64,000 nucleotides of DNA from Ignavibacteria bacterium (lineage in GTDB: Bacteria; Bacteroidota; Ignavibacteria; Ignavibacteriales; Ignavibacteriaceae). The stretch spans positions 1-64,000 of the forward strand of contig JAUXVN010000090.1 of assembly GCA_030684555.1 (NCBI GenBank), given 5' to 3'. Made by a program: the position numbers and the translations under genes. The notes beneath the pieces are model-generated. The model did no database searches, was not told where the DNA came from, and saw only the letters and a list, made by a program, of their open reading frames with translations. Every line of letters begins with the position of its first letter. The first letter of the stretch is position 1. This document shows, one piece after another, positions 17,216 through 26,133 of this stretch.

Positions 17216-17295
17216 AAACCATTACGGAAAGCCGTTTTCGCAGGGGAAATTCTAGGGGAGTAAAGAATTTTGAAAACAGACTGCCGTAATGGTTT
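17216..17295 (+). ncRNA. Nested inverted-repeat structure between DHOD-like and DUF5362 genes
   Basis: An outer stem AAACCATTACGG (17216-17227) with CCGTAATGGTTT (17284-17295) is 12 bp and perfect. Inside it GTTTTC (17234-17239) pairs with GAAAAC (17272-17277). The apical loop is purine-rich with two GGGG-type tracts (CAGGGGAAATTCTAGGGGAG). It could be an extended terminator, a leader structure or a small RNA; a T-rich tract (TTTTCTCATTTT) follows. Function unproven. Confidence 0.45.
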
Positions 17296-17409
17296 TCTCA
17301 TTTTAAATACATTTTCTTTAATTGATTCAGTTTAATTTTTAAACTAAGTTTACCTACCGGAACAAAATTTATTCTTCATAATTTATCATTTCTTTTATAG
17401 GAAATATTT

Positions 17410-17778
17410 ATGAACGGCTCGAACTATATGCAGATTTTGATAGACAAGATGTCCGACAACATGAAGTTTGTCGGAATGTTTTATATCATTATAGGAGGGT
17501 TTTATTGTTTTACGATAATAGGTGCAATTGTTGGAGTGCCTTTAATCATAAGCGGTTTGAGAATTCGTGAATCGGCATCAGCATTTCAAAACTATTCTTT
17601 TACAAACGATCAATTTCTTCTTGAACAAGCCCTTAGTAAGCAAAACAGTTTTTTCAAAATTCAAAAAATTATTATGATTGTTACTTTAGTTTTTATGGTC
17701 ATCTATATTGTGTTTCTTTTGGTTTTAGGAGTATCATATTTTCAAAATTTAGGTTCAGTCGATAGTTATTCAGTTTGA
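17410..17778 (+). CDS. DUF5362 family membrane protein
   Basis: 122 residues with two to three membrane segments (FVGMFYIIIGGFYCFTIIGA, IVGVPLIISGL, IIMIVTLVFMVIYIVFLLVL) and a soluble loop rich in helix formers (RIRESASAFQNYS). The IxxGxRLRESA-type segment after the first hairpin is the DUF5362 pattern. No function is known. It lies 36 bases upstream of pepT on the same strand; no link to peptidase T is evident. Confidence 0.72.
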   Translation: MNGSNYMQILIDKMSDNMKFVGMFYIIIGGFYCFTIIGAIVGVPLIISGLRIRESASAFQNYSFTNDQFLLEQALSKQNSFFKIQKIIMIVTLVFMVIYIVFLLVLGVSYFQNLGSVDSYSV

Positions 17779-17814
17779 TAATAATTTCTTCATTAAAATA
17801 TAAGCGGAGTATTT

Positions 17815-19062
17815 ATGTTTGATCCCCAATATAATTTTACATGCGTTGAACGGTTCTTGCGCTATGTTAAATATGACACCCAATCTGATGAAAATTCAGA
17901 ATCATTTCCAAGTACAGAAAAGCAAAAAATCCTTTCAAAAGATTTAGCCGATGAACTGAAAAAACTAGGTCTCGCAGATGCAGATATGGACGAGTATGGT
18001 TATGTAACTGCAACGATTCCATCAAATACTGATAAAGATGTTCCGGCCATCGGTTTTATTGCACACGTTGATACTTCTCCGGCTGTTTCAGGTGAAAATG
18101 TTAATCCTATGATTCATAAAAATTATCAGGGAGGCGATATCCCTCTTCCTAAAGATGGACAAGTTATTAGAGCAGAGGATAATCCTGACTTAAAAGAGAT
18201 GAATGGTTTTGATATTATCACTTCTGACGGTTCAACATTATTAGGTGCGGATAATAAAGCCGGAGTCGCTGAGATAATGGATGCAGTTGAGTATTTGTTG
18301 AAGCATCCGGAGATAAAACATGGTACAATTAAAATCTGTTTTACTCCGGATGAAGAAGTTGGTCGCGGCACCGAAAAATTTGATGTCGAAAAATTCGGAG
18401 CAAAGTATGCTTACACAGTTGATGGGCAAACGCGCGGCGAAGTTGAAACCGAAACATTTTGTGCCGATTATATGGTTGTAACCTTTACAGGGAAAAACAT
18501 TCATCCGGGATATGCAAAAGATAAAATGATAAACTCTATAAAAATCGCATCACATTTTATTGAATCCTTACCTAAAGATAAATTATCTCCCGAAACAACA
18601 GAAGATCGCGAAGGATATGTTCACTGTAATGCTTTCAACGGATCTGAAGAACAGACAGTTTTAAAAATAATTATCCGCGATTTTAAACAAGAAAAACTTA
18701 AAGAGTATGAAGACTTGATAATTAAACTTGCAGAAGAAGTAGTTTCTAAGTATCCGGGTGCACGCTTAAATTATCAAGTAGTTGAACAATATCGAAACAT
18801 GAAATATGTTCTTGATAATCATCCGCAAGTAAAAGAATTTGCAGTTGAAGCAATGGAGCGATTAGACATTACTCCAAAATTATCTCCGATTCGCGGGGGT
18901 ACAGATGGGGCAAGACTCTCGTTTATGGGATTGCCGACACCAAATTTATTTGCCGGAGAACATTCATTCCATTCCAAGACAGAGTGGGTTTCAGTTCAGG
19001 ATATGGAAATGGCTGTTAAATTGATAGTTGAAATTTCAAAAGTGTGGGAAGAAAAGAGTTAA
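17815..19062 (+). CDS. pepT: Peptidase T (tripeptide aminopeptidase)
   Basis: 415 residues, the usual length. An M20B zinc metallopeptidase that removes N-terminal residues from tripeptides in the cytosol. Metal-site motifs are visible: GFIAHVDTSPA (His and catalytic Asp), GADNKAGVAEIM, TPDEEVGRGTEKFD (catalytic Glu pair), TVDGQTRGEVETE, and the closing AGEHSFHSKTEWV with the last His ligand. It starts at ATG 17815 with a GCGGAG ribosome site 7 bases upstream. A strong bidirectional hairpin follows. Confidence 0.95.
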   Translation: MFDPQYNFTCVERFLRYVKYDTQSDENSESFPSTEKQKILSKDLADELKKLGLADADMDEYGYVTATIPSNTDKDVPAIGFIAHVDTSPAVSGENVNPMIHKNYQGGDIPLPKDGQVIRAEDNPDLKEMNGFDIITSDGSTLLGADNKAGVAEIMDAVEYLLKHPEIKHGTIKICFTPDEEVGRGTEKFDVEKFGAKYAYTVDGQTRGEVETETFCADYMVVTFTGKNIHPGYAKDKMINSIKIASHFIESLPKDKLSPETTEDREGYVHCNAFNGSEEQTVLKIIIRDFKQEKLKEYEDLIIKLAEEVVSKYPGARLNYQVVEQYRNMKYVLDNHPQVKEFAVEAMERLDITPKLSPIRGGTDGARLSFMGLPTPNLFAGEHSFHSKTEWVSVQDMEMAVKLIVEISKVWEEKS

Positions 19063-19070
19063 TCTAATTA

Positions 19071-19098
19071 TTGAGGCGGGCAAACCCGCCTCAATTTT
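19071..19098. terminator. Bidirectional terminator between pepT and the patatin gene
   Basis: TTGAGGCGGG (19071-19080), loop CAAA, CCCGCCTCAA (19085-19094) then TTTT. A perfect 10-bp stem, with an A-rich flank on the opposite side, serves the two convergent genes. Confidence 0.88.
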
Positions 19099-19103
19099 AC
19101 AGA

Positions 19104-21854
19104 TTAATAATAAAATCCAATCGAGAAATAAAAAGAGACCGGACCCAATATCAACTTACTTAGTGGTTGATCTTTTGTTAATAAGAAAGTCCTACCGAGT
19201 GAAAAATCTGCCGGTCCTATAGGTGTATTGAATGACAAAGTTGTTCCGATACCATGACGCAAATCTTTAAATCTTATCTGTTCCTGGTTAGCCCAAATAG
19301 AACCCAAATCATATCTTAAAGAAATATACGTATCAACAATAATTTGAATTGGCAGAAAATATCTATATTCAAGTGAGCCGTTCATAACTTGTCTACCCCT
19401 CAACTCATCATCCCGCATTCCGAAAAATGAATTTTGCCCTCCGAGTGAGTATTGTTGACTTAACGGTAAAGTTTTATCTGCCAATCCTAACCGGACTGCA
19501 GTTGCAATTGTATGTGAATTATAGACAGTAAAGTAACCTTTATAATCGATTCCAAAATTTATAAAGCCAATATTACCGCCAAGTATTTTTTGAGCTGTTT
19601 CGTAATAACCGGTTATTTTTAAACCGTTGTTTGCATAAGGATATTTATCTTGAGTATCTACAGTAGAGGAAACTCGTAAGCTAACGATAGTATTTTTGTT
19701 TGGTAGAATTAAATTATCCCGCAAATTATGTACATCATTTAATTCATACTTTCCTTTTAGAATTACATTTCCAAATCTTTTTACTTGTGTGCCAAGCGAG
19801 AAAGAAAATCCATAAAAAACCTGTTGGTATTCCCCAATCACATCCCGGGAAAAAGTTCTTCCTGAAGATGAAAAATTATTTTTATAAATATTTACTTCAT
19901 CAGCGGCGTAATATGCGTTAAGTGAATAGGTAATGTAGGTATCAAAAATTCTATTTGCTTTGTGCTCGAATGAAAAATAGCGTGACCGATCACCAAGATA
20001 AAGCAGGGTGCCGAGTTCCGTTCCGGTTCCAAAAACATTTTCATCTCGAATATCTAAATTCAACTGTGCTTTGTTTTCGTTATCAACCTTGAATCCCATT
20101 CTCATAAGAGTAGAAACTTTCTCAGTTACATTAATTATGATGAAAGAGGAATCATTACTCTTTTCAACCGATAAAATAATATTGTCAAATAAATTTGTAC
20201 TTCTAAGATTTCGCAATCCCTGTTGAATACTTTCATAGTAGAAAATATTTCCTGCTTTAAGAGGGAATTCGCGCGAAATAATCGTTTCTTCTGTGGTTAC
20301 ATTTCCTGAAATTTTTATTTCTGAAATTATTCCTTCTTTAAAGTGTAGATAAAGATGTCCTTTATCTGCATCAAAATGAAGAGAATCTAATTCGGCTAAA
20401 GCATAACCCTGACTTCTGAACTTTCGAATAATTTCTTTAATCGCTCCGGCAACTTTCCCTCCAGTAAATGATTGATTAATCAATTTATCAATAATAACTT
20501 TTTCTGCTTCAGCGGTACTGATTAAATTGATTCCATCAAATGAATATGAACGAATTAACGGTTTCTTTTTCCCTTCGAAATGGAGGATCGAATAATCTTC
20601 ATATTCATCAACAACCGCATAAAGGGATTCGTATTCAAGGGATTTATTTATTTGATACAAATCAAAAAGAATATCTACAGAAGAAACAGAATCTTTATTA
20701 ATATATTTTGTTAAATATTCGCGACCGATTTTTGATTGTTCTGAGATAATTATCTTTTTATAAAAGACCTCTTGCGATTTTAATCCGGCTTTAAATTGGT
20801 TCTCCACCGCCATTAAGATTTCATCAAGCAATGGTAGAGTTGCTTGATACCCCAATTCAATAAGTGAATCTATAGATGTAAAATCTGAAGAGAGTTTTCT
20901 TTCAAGATTTGGTGTAATTACAAAATCGGCTTCATCAAGTTGCTCCTTATTTAACAGCCTAATGGGAATACTTACTACTTGATCTGCCACAATCCATGGA
21001 AAATTCAAAGACTCGCGTGGATGTAAATCGCTGGTTGTGTTGACAGCTATTATTATATCCGCTCCCTCTTGTTTTGTTATTTCCACGGGAATGTTTGCAA
21101 CCAAACCGCCGTCAACAAGAATTAAAGAATCATATCGAACCGGAGAAAGGAAAAAAGTAACGCTTGAACTTGCTCTTAGTGCTTGAGTTAATAATCCACT
21201 CTTTAATACGTGAGGATCGCCCGTTTCAAGATTTGTACTTACTGCACGAAATGGAATTGATAATTCATCAAAATTATCCTTTAATGGAAATGGAGACTGT
21301 AATGCAAGAAGATTTAGATAGTTAGAAAATTTTTGTCCGTCATTAATAGAAGAAGGGAAAATCGGTTTCAGCTTGTCTAATCTTAGAGCTATAATTGATT
21401 TATCTTCTGAAAGTTTTTGATCTACGAAAAGATCCCGTCTGTTGGTTCTGCGATCAGATGCAAGTAAGTCGTCCCAATTAGTTGTTCTTGCAATTGAATC
21501 AAGATCATTAATATCATATCCCGCCGAGTATAAACCGCCAACTATGCTGCCCATACTTGTTCCAACAATCAAATGTAGAGGAATGTCTGCTTCTTTCAAT
21601 GCTCTCAAAACACCAATTTGTGAAAGCCCTCTTGAGCCTCCCCCGCTCAAAGCCAGGGCAACCTTTGGCATATCTTCCGGTTGTTGACACGTCAATCCAT
21701 ACGGAATGTTTTTAGAAATGTAGTTTAATTTGATAACATGAGAAGCGTTTTGAGATAAAGTAATAAAGTTAACGGCAAAGAGAAGAAGCACAAATTTTAA
21801 AAAAGGAAAGGGGTGCTCAAAAAAAAGTTTTGTATAAATCATAAAAATTTTCAT
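19104..21854 (-). CDS. Patatin-like phospholipase fused to POTRA and BamA-type barrel
   Basis: 916 residues. An N-terminal signal or anchor (FVLLLFAVNFITLSQ) leads to a patatin lipase domain: oxyanion GGGSRG (71-76), nucleophile Ser100 in GTSMG, and catalytic Asp248 in VDGGLVANIP. Around residues 430-580 there are POTRA-like repeats (SYSFDGINLISTAEAEKVII; ISEIKISGNVTTEETIISREF). From ~590 a C-terminal 16-stranded BamA/Omp85-like barrel follows (RYFSFEHKA, GQNSFFGMRDDELRG) ending in an aromatic residue (FYFSIGFYY). This matches PlpD-like type Vd autotransporters, where the barrel places the lipase at the cell surface. The substrate is probably phospholipid (family knowledge). Minus-strand, upstream of nothing closely coupled. 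Confidence 0.92.
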   Translation of the reverse strand: MKIFMIYTKLFFEHPFPFLKFVLLLFAVNFITLSQNASHVIKLNYISKNIPYGLTCQQPEDMPKVALALSGGGSRGLSQIGVLRALKEADIPLHLIVGTSMGSIVGGLYSAGYDINDLDSIARTTNWDDLLASDRRTNRRDLFVDQKLSEDKSIIALRLDKLKPIFPSSINDGQKFSNYLNLLALQSPFPLKDNFDELSIPFRAVSTNLETGDPHVLKSGLLTQALRASSSVTFFLSPVRYDSLILVDGGLVANIPVEITKQEGADIIIAVNTTSDLHPRESLNFPWIVADQVVSIPIRLLNKEQLDEADFVITPNLERKLSSDFTSIDSLIELGYQATLPLLDEILMAVENQFKAGLKSQEVFYKKIIISEQSKIGREYLTKYINKDSVSSVDILFDLYQINKSLEYESLYAVVDEYEDYSILHFEGKKKPLIRSYSFDGINLISTAEAEKVIIDKLINQSFTGGKVAGAIKEIIRKFRSQGYALAELDSLHFDADKGHLYLHFKEGIISEIKISGNVTTEETIISREFPLKAGNIFYYESIQQGLRNLRSTNLFDNIILSVEKSNDSSFIIINVTEKVSTLMRMGFKVDNENKAQLNLDIRDENVFGTGTELGTLLYLGDRSRYFSFEHKANRIFDTYITYSLNAYYAADEVNIYKNNFSSSGRTFSRDVIGEYQQVFYGFSFSLGTQVKRFGNVILKGKYELNDVHNLRDNLILPNKNTIVSLRVSSTVDTQDKYPYANNGLKITGYYETAQKILGGNIGFINFGIDYKGYFTVYNSHTIATAVRLGLADKTLPLSQQYSLGGQNSFFGMRDDELRGRQVMNGSLEYRYFLPIQIIVDTYISLRYDLGSIWANQEQIRFKDLRHGIGTTLSFNTPIGPADFSLGRTFLLTKDQPLSKLILGPVSFYFSIGFYY

Positions 21855-21934
21855 AATTAAACGAGTTCTTTATTGAACAACCCTATCTAAAATAATTATG
21901 CCGACATTTTATTGTCAAACATAAAACACTCTAA

Positions 21935-23791
21935 TTATTTTTTCTTTTTCTGTTGTGCAGATTTTGCGTTATTCTCTGCAGCTTCCATCATCTTCTGCAT
22001 AAATCCTTTTTTCTTGTTCGGATTTTTAACCGGCTCAAGAACAAGAGTTTTACTATTGCGATTAATATAAGCTTGTTGAGCAATAGAAAGAACATTAAAC
22101 ATAAAATAATACAAATTCAATCCGGATGGAAAACTCATGAATAAAAATGTTAACATAACAGGCATCAAATATACAAGCATCTGTTGCTGCGGATCTTTTA
22201 TTGTTTGTTTTTGTTGAACGAAAGTAGTGATACCCATCAGTAAAGCAAGTCCGCTTATTTCGCTTATTCCGAATAGTGGTATTGCAAATCCTAAATCAAA
22301 AATAACATCGGGTCTTGAAAGATCTTCTATCCACCAAAAAAATGGCTGTTGGCGAAGCTCGATGGCGGTTTGGAATAAGCCCCACAGAGCTATGAATATA
22401 GGCATCTGCAGAAGCATCGGTAAGCATCCCCCTGCCGGATTCACCCCATATGTCGAATAAAGTTTCATCGTCTCTTTATTGACCTTAGCGGGGTCATCTT
22501 TAAACTTCTCTTTAAGTTCAGCTATTTTAGGCTGAAGGGCTTGCATTTTCTTCATTGACTGGAAACTTTGTTTAGTCAATGGATACAAAACCACTTTTAT
22601 AATTAGTGAAAATATGATTATCACTAATCCATAATTTGATATAAATATATGAAGAAAATTAAATAACGGGAGAAGAACATATTCAGCAATTGGTCTTACA
22701 ACAAATTTCAATCCGAAGAAGCTTCCGAAATCAACAATTTTTTGAAGCTCTCCCGGATAATTTTCTAAAATTTTGTAATCAACCGGACCAATGAAAAGAG
22801 TGAAAGATTCTTTATGTAAATTTGATTCCTTAAATGGCATTTGAAGCCTGGCAGAGTAATATTCTCTAATTCCATTTCCGGGAAATTTTTTTGAATAACC
22901 CTTTATATAAGCTCCTTCAACATTAGCCGGATTCATAGGAACAATGACGGCAGCGAAATATTTATTTCTAATGGTAACCCAGTCCACTTTGCCGTTAAAA
23001 TCCTTGCTAATTTTTTCATCGTCGTGTGGTGCATCAACTATGACCTGCTCATCACCATAATGAACGCTTGCATTTGAGTAGTTTGCTTCATCAACTGAAT
23101 TATTTTCAACAAATCTGATTCCATGATCCCAGACAATGTCATAAACATTATTGCTTATGAGCTTGCTCATGTTAACAAATTCAACATCAAATTTGGTATC
23201 GTATCGGCTGCCGTAGAAAGTAAATCTTTTAACGATTTTTCCATCGCTGCCGGCTTTTGTTGTATATTCGAGAACTAAGGAATCTTTTTCATTAACAAGA
23301 AATCTATTTAAAGTTTGATTTGATTCGAAATCTAAATTAGCAGTCGAAATTGCTTTTCCATCAGAAGTAACAAAGTCAATATCGAGACTTCCACCTTCAG
23401 CATAATTAATCAACTGAACATTTTTTTGATAATGTGAAGCATTTTCTTTAAGATCATTCACATACCAGTTTTGAAATTCTTTCAGAAAGTATTTTTTAAT
23501 TTTTCCGCCGCGGTTTGTCATTTCAATAATTACAACATCGTTTTCAATAGTAATTATTTCTTCAGCGGATTCAGATTTACTAAAAAATTTTCCGAATGAA
23601 AGTGAGTCCTTCGATTGAATCGGTTTATCATCAACCTTTTCAATTTTTTGAGGGGCAGCCGGTTTCTCAACAACGGTTGAATCTTGCGCTTTGGCGGGTT
23701 CTTGAGGCGGCTGAGTCGGTGTAGTTAGATAAAGCCAAGCCATCAAAATAATACCGATTAATACGAACGCAAGTGTTGTCTGTTTATCCAT
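21935..23791 (-). CDS. yidC: Membrane protein insertase YidC
   Basis: 618 residues. A first membrane helix (TLAFVLIGIILMAWLYL), a Pro/Gln-rich linker, a large periplasmic beta domain (~60-350), then the conserved five-helix insertase core. Core marks are the cytosolic hairpin MKKMQALQPKIAELKEKF, the hydrophilic-groove helix and NPAGGCLPMLLQMPIFIALW, and a Lys-rich C-terminal tail. It inserts and folds inner membrane proteins with or without Sec. It is the last gene of the rpmH-rnpA-yidD-yidC cluster. Confidence 0.97.
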   Translation of the reverse strand: MDKQTTLAFVLIGIILMAWLYLTTPTQPPQEPAKAQDSTVVEKPAAPQKIEKVDDKPIQSKDSLSFGKFFSKSESAEEIITIENDVVIIEMTNRGGKIKKYFLKEFQNWYVNDLKENASHYQKNVQLINYAEGGSLDIDFVTSDGKAISTANLDFESNQTLNRFLVNEKDSLVLEYTTKAGSDGKIVKRFTFYGSRYDTKFDVEFVNMSKLISNNVYDIVWDHGIRFVENNSVDEANYSNASVHYGDEQVIVDAPHDDEKISKDFNGKVDWVTIRNKYFAAVIVPMNPANVEGAYIKGYSKKFPGNGIREYYSARLQMPFKESNLHKESFTLFIGPVDYKILENYPGELQKIVDFGSFFGLKFVVRPIAEYVLLPLFNFLHIFISNYGLVIIIFSLIIKVVLYPLTKQSFQSMKKMQALQPKIAELKEKFKDDPAKVNKETMKLYSTYGVNPAGGCLPMLLQMPIFIALWGLFQTAIELRQQPFFWWIEDLSRPDVIFDLGFAIPLFGISEISGLALLMGITTFVQQKQTIKDPQQQMLVYLMPVMLTFLFMSFPSGLNLYYFMFNVLSIAQQAYINRNSKTLVLEPVKNPNKKKGFMQKMMEAAENNAKSAQQKKKK

Positions 23792-23808
23792 AATAGTTCA
23801 TTACTTTC

Positions 23809-24018
23809 TTAAGTGAGCGGATCAAAACCGCCTTTGTTAAAGGGATTACATCTCAAAATTCGCCAGACTGATTTTATAATTCCTCTTACTACCCCGTACT
23901 TTTCAAATGCCTGTTTGGAATATTCTGAGCATGTTGGATGAAATCTGCACGAGGGAGGAAATAATGGAGAAATGAATTTTTGATACAACTTGATCAAAAA
24001 AATAAAAAAATAGCGCAT
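23809..24018 (-). CDS. yidD: Membrane protein insertion efficiency factor YidD
   Basis: 69 residues. Signature [28 protein letters not shown] and [13 protein letters not shown] (each shown in part): conserved Cys pairs and an amphipathic N-terminal helix. It assists YidC at the membrane. Its ATG directly follows the stop of rnpA, and yidC starts 17 bases downstream, so the genes are co-transcribed. Confidence 0.95.
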   Translation of the reverse strand: MRYFFIFLIKLYQKFISPLFPPSCRFHPTCSEYSKQAFEKYGVVRGIIKSVWRILRCNPFNKGGFDPLT

Positions 24019-24417
24019 CTAAATGCTGCTTCGAATTTTATTTATAACATCTAACATTCCCGGTAATACATCTGACAGTTGTAAAATGGGATTTCTTTTT
24101 TGATTCAAAAAGTAGGGAGAAAAAACAACCGCTAAAGAGATATTTCTTTCTAAACATTTATCAACTAATAAAAACTTATTCACTCTATACGATTCTCTCA
24201 GCAGTCGTTTAACCCTATTTCTCCAAACGGCGTTTCCGGTTTTTTTAGATACAGCTTCCGTAACTTTAACCGGAATGTTTTCCGTTTGATTTTCAATAAT
24301 AAACACAGCTTTTACTTTTTGATCTTTAGATACAATTAAATTATTCTGACTGTAAATTGTATCAAAAAGTTTTTTGCTTTTTATCCTTTCCTTGCGGGAA
24401 AGTGTATATCGTTTCAA
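24019..24417 (-). CDS. rnpA: Ribonuclease P protein component
   Basis: 132 residues. The protein cofactor of RNase P, which matures tRNA 5' ends. The RNR motif appears as NAVWRNRVKRLLRESYR, with the N-terminal LSRKERIKSKKLFDTIY and the central VSKKTGNA. It follows rpmH by 8 bases and abuts yidD with no gap, the standard cluster order. Confidence 0.95.
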   Translation of the reverse strand: MKRYTLSRKERIKSKKLFDTIYSQNNLIVSKDQKVKAVFIIENQTENIPVKVTEAVSKKTGNAVWRNRVKRLLRESYRVNKFLLVDKCLERNISLAVVFSPYFLNQKRNPILQLSDVLPGMLDVINKIRSSI

Positions 24418-24425
24418 AAAAGTTT

Positions 24426-24569
24426 TTATTCGTCACTGACCGTTAATTTATGTCTGCCTTTAGCGCGTCTTCTAGCCAAAACTTTTCTACCGTTTTTAGA
24501 GGCCATTCTTTCTCTAAAGCCGTGTTTGTTACGTCTTTTCCGATTACTCGGTTGGTACGTTCTTTTCAT
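24426..24569 (-). CDS. rpmH: 50S ribosomal protein L34
   Basis: 47 residues: [20 protein letters not shown] at the start and [20 protein letters not shown] near the end, an unmistakable bL34 sequence. The ATG at 24569 is preceded by GGAG 7 bases upstream. It is the first gene of the L34/RNase P/YidD/YidC unit. In many bacteria this cluster sits beside dnaA/oriC, but here the upstream neighbours are glycan-type genes. Confidence 0.97.
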   Translation of the reverse strand: MKRTYQPSNRKRRNKHGFRERMASKNGRKVLARRRAKGRHKLTVSDE

Positions 24570-24596
24570 GTGTTATTCTCCATTAATAAAAGAACA

Positions 24597-24627
24597 CAAA
24601 AATAATGTATCGAGTCAAAATAAACAA
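24597..24627 (-). promoter_or_regulatory. Candidate rpmH promoter
   Basis: On the minus strand TTG (24627-24625), 20 bases, then TATTTTTG (24604-24597), which fits the Bacteroidota-type TTTG/TAnnTTTG promoter, 27 bases before the rpmH ATG. The same 20-base spacing is seen before sufB. Judged by eye. Confidence 0.4.
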
Positions 24628-24689
24628 TAAAAAGTTATTTTTTAATTTCAATAATCTTGACGTGCGTCACATTGGGTTGGGGTAAAAAT

Positions 24690-25799
24690 TTATCCGTTTT
24701 CCCGATAGTTATCTTGAATAAAGCTTACATATTTGCTTGCTTGTTCCTTCAAAATGAACTTTTGAGACTTAATAATATTCGTTTCTTTTTCTTGAATAAG
24801 TTCCGGAGCTGAAATCAGTTTATTGATTAAATCGGTAAATGACTTTTCATTGTAGAAGAAAGCGAAATCTTTAAACTCTTCAAAAAGTTCAAATATCGAA
24901 TGCATAATCATTACTTTTTGTGAATAAAAAGCCAGATTAAATGCGCCTGAGATGCTTGTTTCAAGAAACGATTTGTATTCAGAAACTCCGGGTTGGATAA
25001 GCGGAGCAATTACGTTCGAACTATTCAACAATTCAAAAAAGGTTCTATTTGGAAGAAATTCATCATAAAGTTCAAAATAGTTAACGAGATTATTTTTATC
25101 GATTTCTTCTTTTAATAAACGACCTTCTTTGGTTGAAGCGTTCCCGAGTATTCTGAATACAACTTTACGAGGAAAATTTTCCCGTTCATTTTTTAAAATT
25201 TCAATTAAACCGCAATAATCTTTGCGGGCAAATTCAATTCCCCCCGGTATGCAAATGATGAACTTATCTTTTAACTCAGCCTTTGCATGATCGTAAGGGA
25301 AATAAATTGGATAAAATGAAGAAAATGAGATTTCTTCGACTTTATTTTTATGAAAATATTTTAATACATGGTCACTTAGCGTAAAATACTTTTTAATTTT
25401 TGAAGAGATAATTTTTTGAGTGAAACTGGTTAAAAGTTTCTCTGCCTGATGAATAATTCCGAAAAATTCTATTTTCTTAAAATAAAGAAAAAGAATAGCG
25501 TTTCGGGTTTGAAGCCCATGTGCGGTATTGAAAATGACTTTACTAATCTCATTTTTTTTGATGTAAGCTTTAAGTTTTTTTAAAACATTCCATTGAGATA
25601 ATTCTGATGGGATTTTGTAAATAGAGTCAGCTTCAAAAGTATCGGCATTATTTTTTTCGTGAATAAAAAGAAAAGCATTCATTCCATGACGTTTTAAAAA
25701 GTGAAGTTGGGAATAAATCAACTCTCCATGCGATGGAGTAAATTCTACAATCAATACGTTTTTTTCTCTATCCGCAATTCGTAAAATTTGCTCAATCAT
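24690..25799 (-). CDS. Glycosyltransferase-like (GT-B) protein
   Basis: 369 residues with a two-domain Rossmann layout: an N-terminal half from KNVLIVEFTPSHGELIYSQL and a C-terminal half opening DKFIICIPGGIEFARKDYCG, with RKVVFRILGNAS and FFELLNSSNVIAPLIQ, then FLETSISGAFNLAF. This resembles GT-B glycosyltransferases of cell-surface glycan synthesis, though the usual donor-site E-x7-E is not clear. Its ATG overlaps the end of the 50-residue gene by 8 bases, placing it in the carbamoyltransferase operon. The acceptor is unknown. Confidence 0.65.
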   Translation of the reverse strand: MIEQILRIADREKNVLIVEFTPSHGELIYSQLHFLKRHGMNAFLFIHEKNNADTFEADSIYKIPSELSQWNVLKKLKAYIKKNEISKVIFNTAHGLQTRNAILFLYFKKIEFFGIIHQAEKLLTSFTQKIISSKIKKYFTLSDHVLKYFHKNKVEEISFSSFYPIYFPYDHAKAELKDKFIICIPGGIEFARKDYCGLIEILKNERENFPRKVVFRILGNASTKEGRLLKEEIDKNNLVNYFELYDEFLPNRTFFELLNSSNVIAPLIQPGVSEYKSFLETSISGAFNLAFYSQKVMIMHSIFELFEEFKDFAFFYNEKSFTDLINKLISAPELIQEKETNIIKSQKFILKEQASKYVSFIQDNYRENG

Positions 25800-25944
25800 T
25801 TTTATTCAGCTTCTTTAAAATCTTTCGCTTTTCACGAGAACGCTTATAAATTTTTCCGTCATCGATTACTTTAGCCGGTTTTTGTGGAACCGGAATTCTC
25901 TTCTTCGGTTTTTCAACAATGATTTTTTCTTTAGACTTTGCCAT
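25792..25944 (-). CDS. Small 50-residue basic protein
   Basis: MAKSKEKIIVEKPKKRIPVP begins the product and KRSREKRKILKKLNKND ends it; about 36% Lys/Arg, no hydrophobic segment. ATG at 25944, stop at 25792-25794; the stop region overlaps the start of the glycosyltransferase gene by 8 bases, and the gene follows DUF5989 by 19 bases, so it is translated within a tight minus-strand operon. I do not recognise a family. Charge and size suggest a nucleic-acid or ribosome-binding protein, or a small partner of the membrane genes upstream (inference). Confidence 0.6.
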   Translation of the reverse strand: MAKSKEKIIVEKPKKRIPVPQKPAKVIDDGKIYKRSREKRKILKKLNKND

Positions 25945-25963
25945 TTTTTATAAATTGGCCTTT

Positions 25964-26122
25964 CTAAAAAATTGCATAAATGAATGGCGCAAGAGCCGAG
26001 CCTTGAGTTAGGATTATCAACCCTCCTAACAACACCAGAAAAATTAGTATCGGTGCCAGCCACCATTTTTTTCTGATTTTAAGAAACTGCCACAACTCTA
26101 CTAATATTGATAACTTTGACAT
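25964..26122 (-). CDS. DUF5989 family small membrane protein
   Basis: 52 residues: MSKLSILVELWQFLKIRKKW, then a single membrane helix (WLAPILIFLVLLGGLIIL), then TQGSALAPFIYAIF. This is the DUF5989 sequence pattern, usually found beside SxtJ and carbamoyltransferase genes, as here (SxtJ ends 11 bases upstream). It is probably an inner-membrane subunit of that unknown system. It was missed by size-limited gene finding because it is short. Confidence 0.88.
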   Translation of the reverse strand: MSKLSILVELWQFLKIRKKWWLAPILIFLVLLGGLIILTQGSALAPFIYAIF

Positions 26123-26133
26123 ACTATTTATCC

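Noticed and set aside
24570-24690. Possible replication origin upstream of rpmH
   Set aside because: The rpmH-rnpA-yidD-yidC cluster is often near oriC, but no DnaA boxes (TTATNCACA) or dnaA gene are present; the only similar string is TTATCCGTT.
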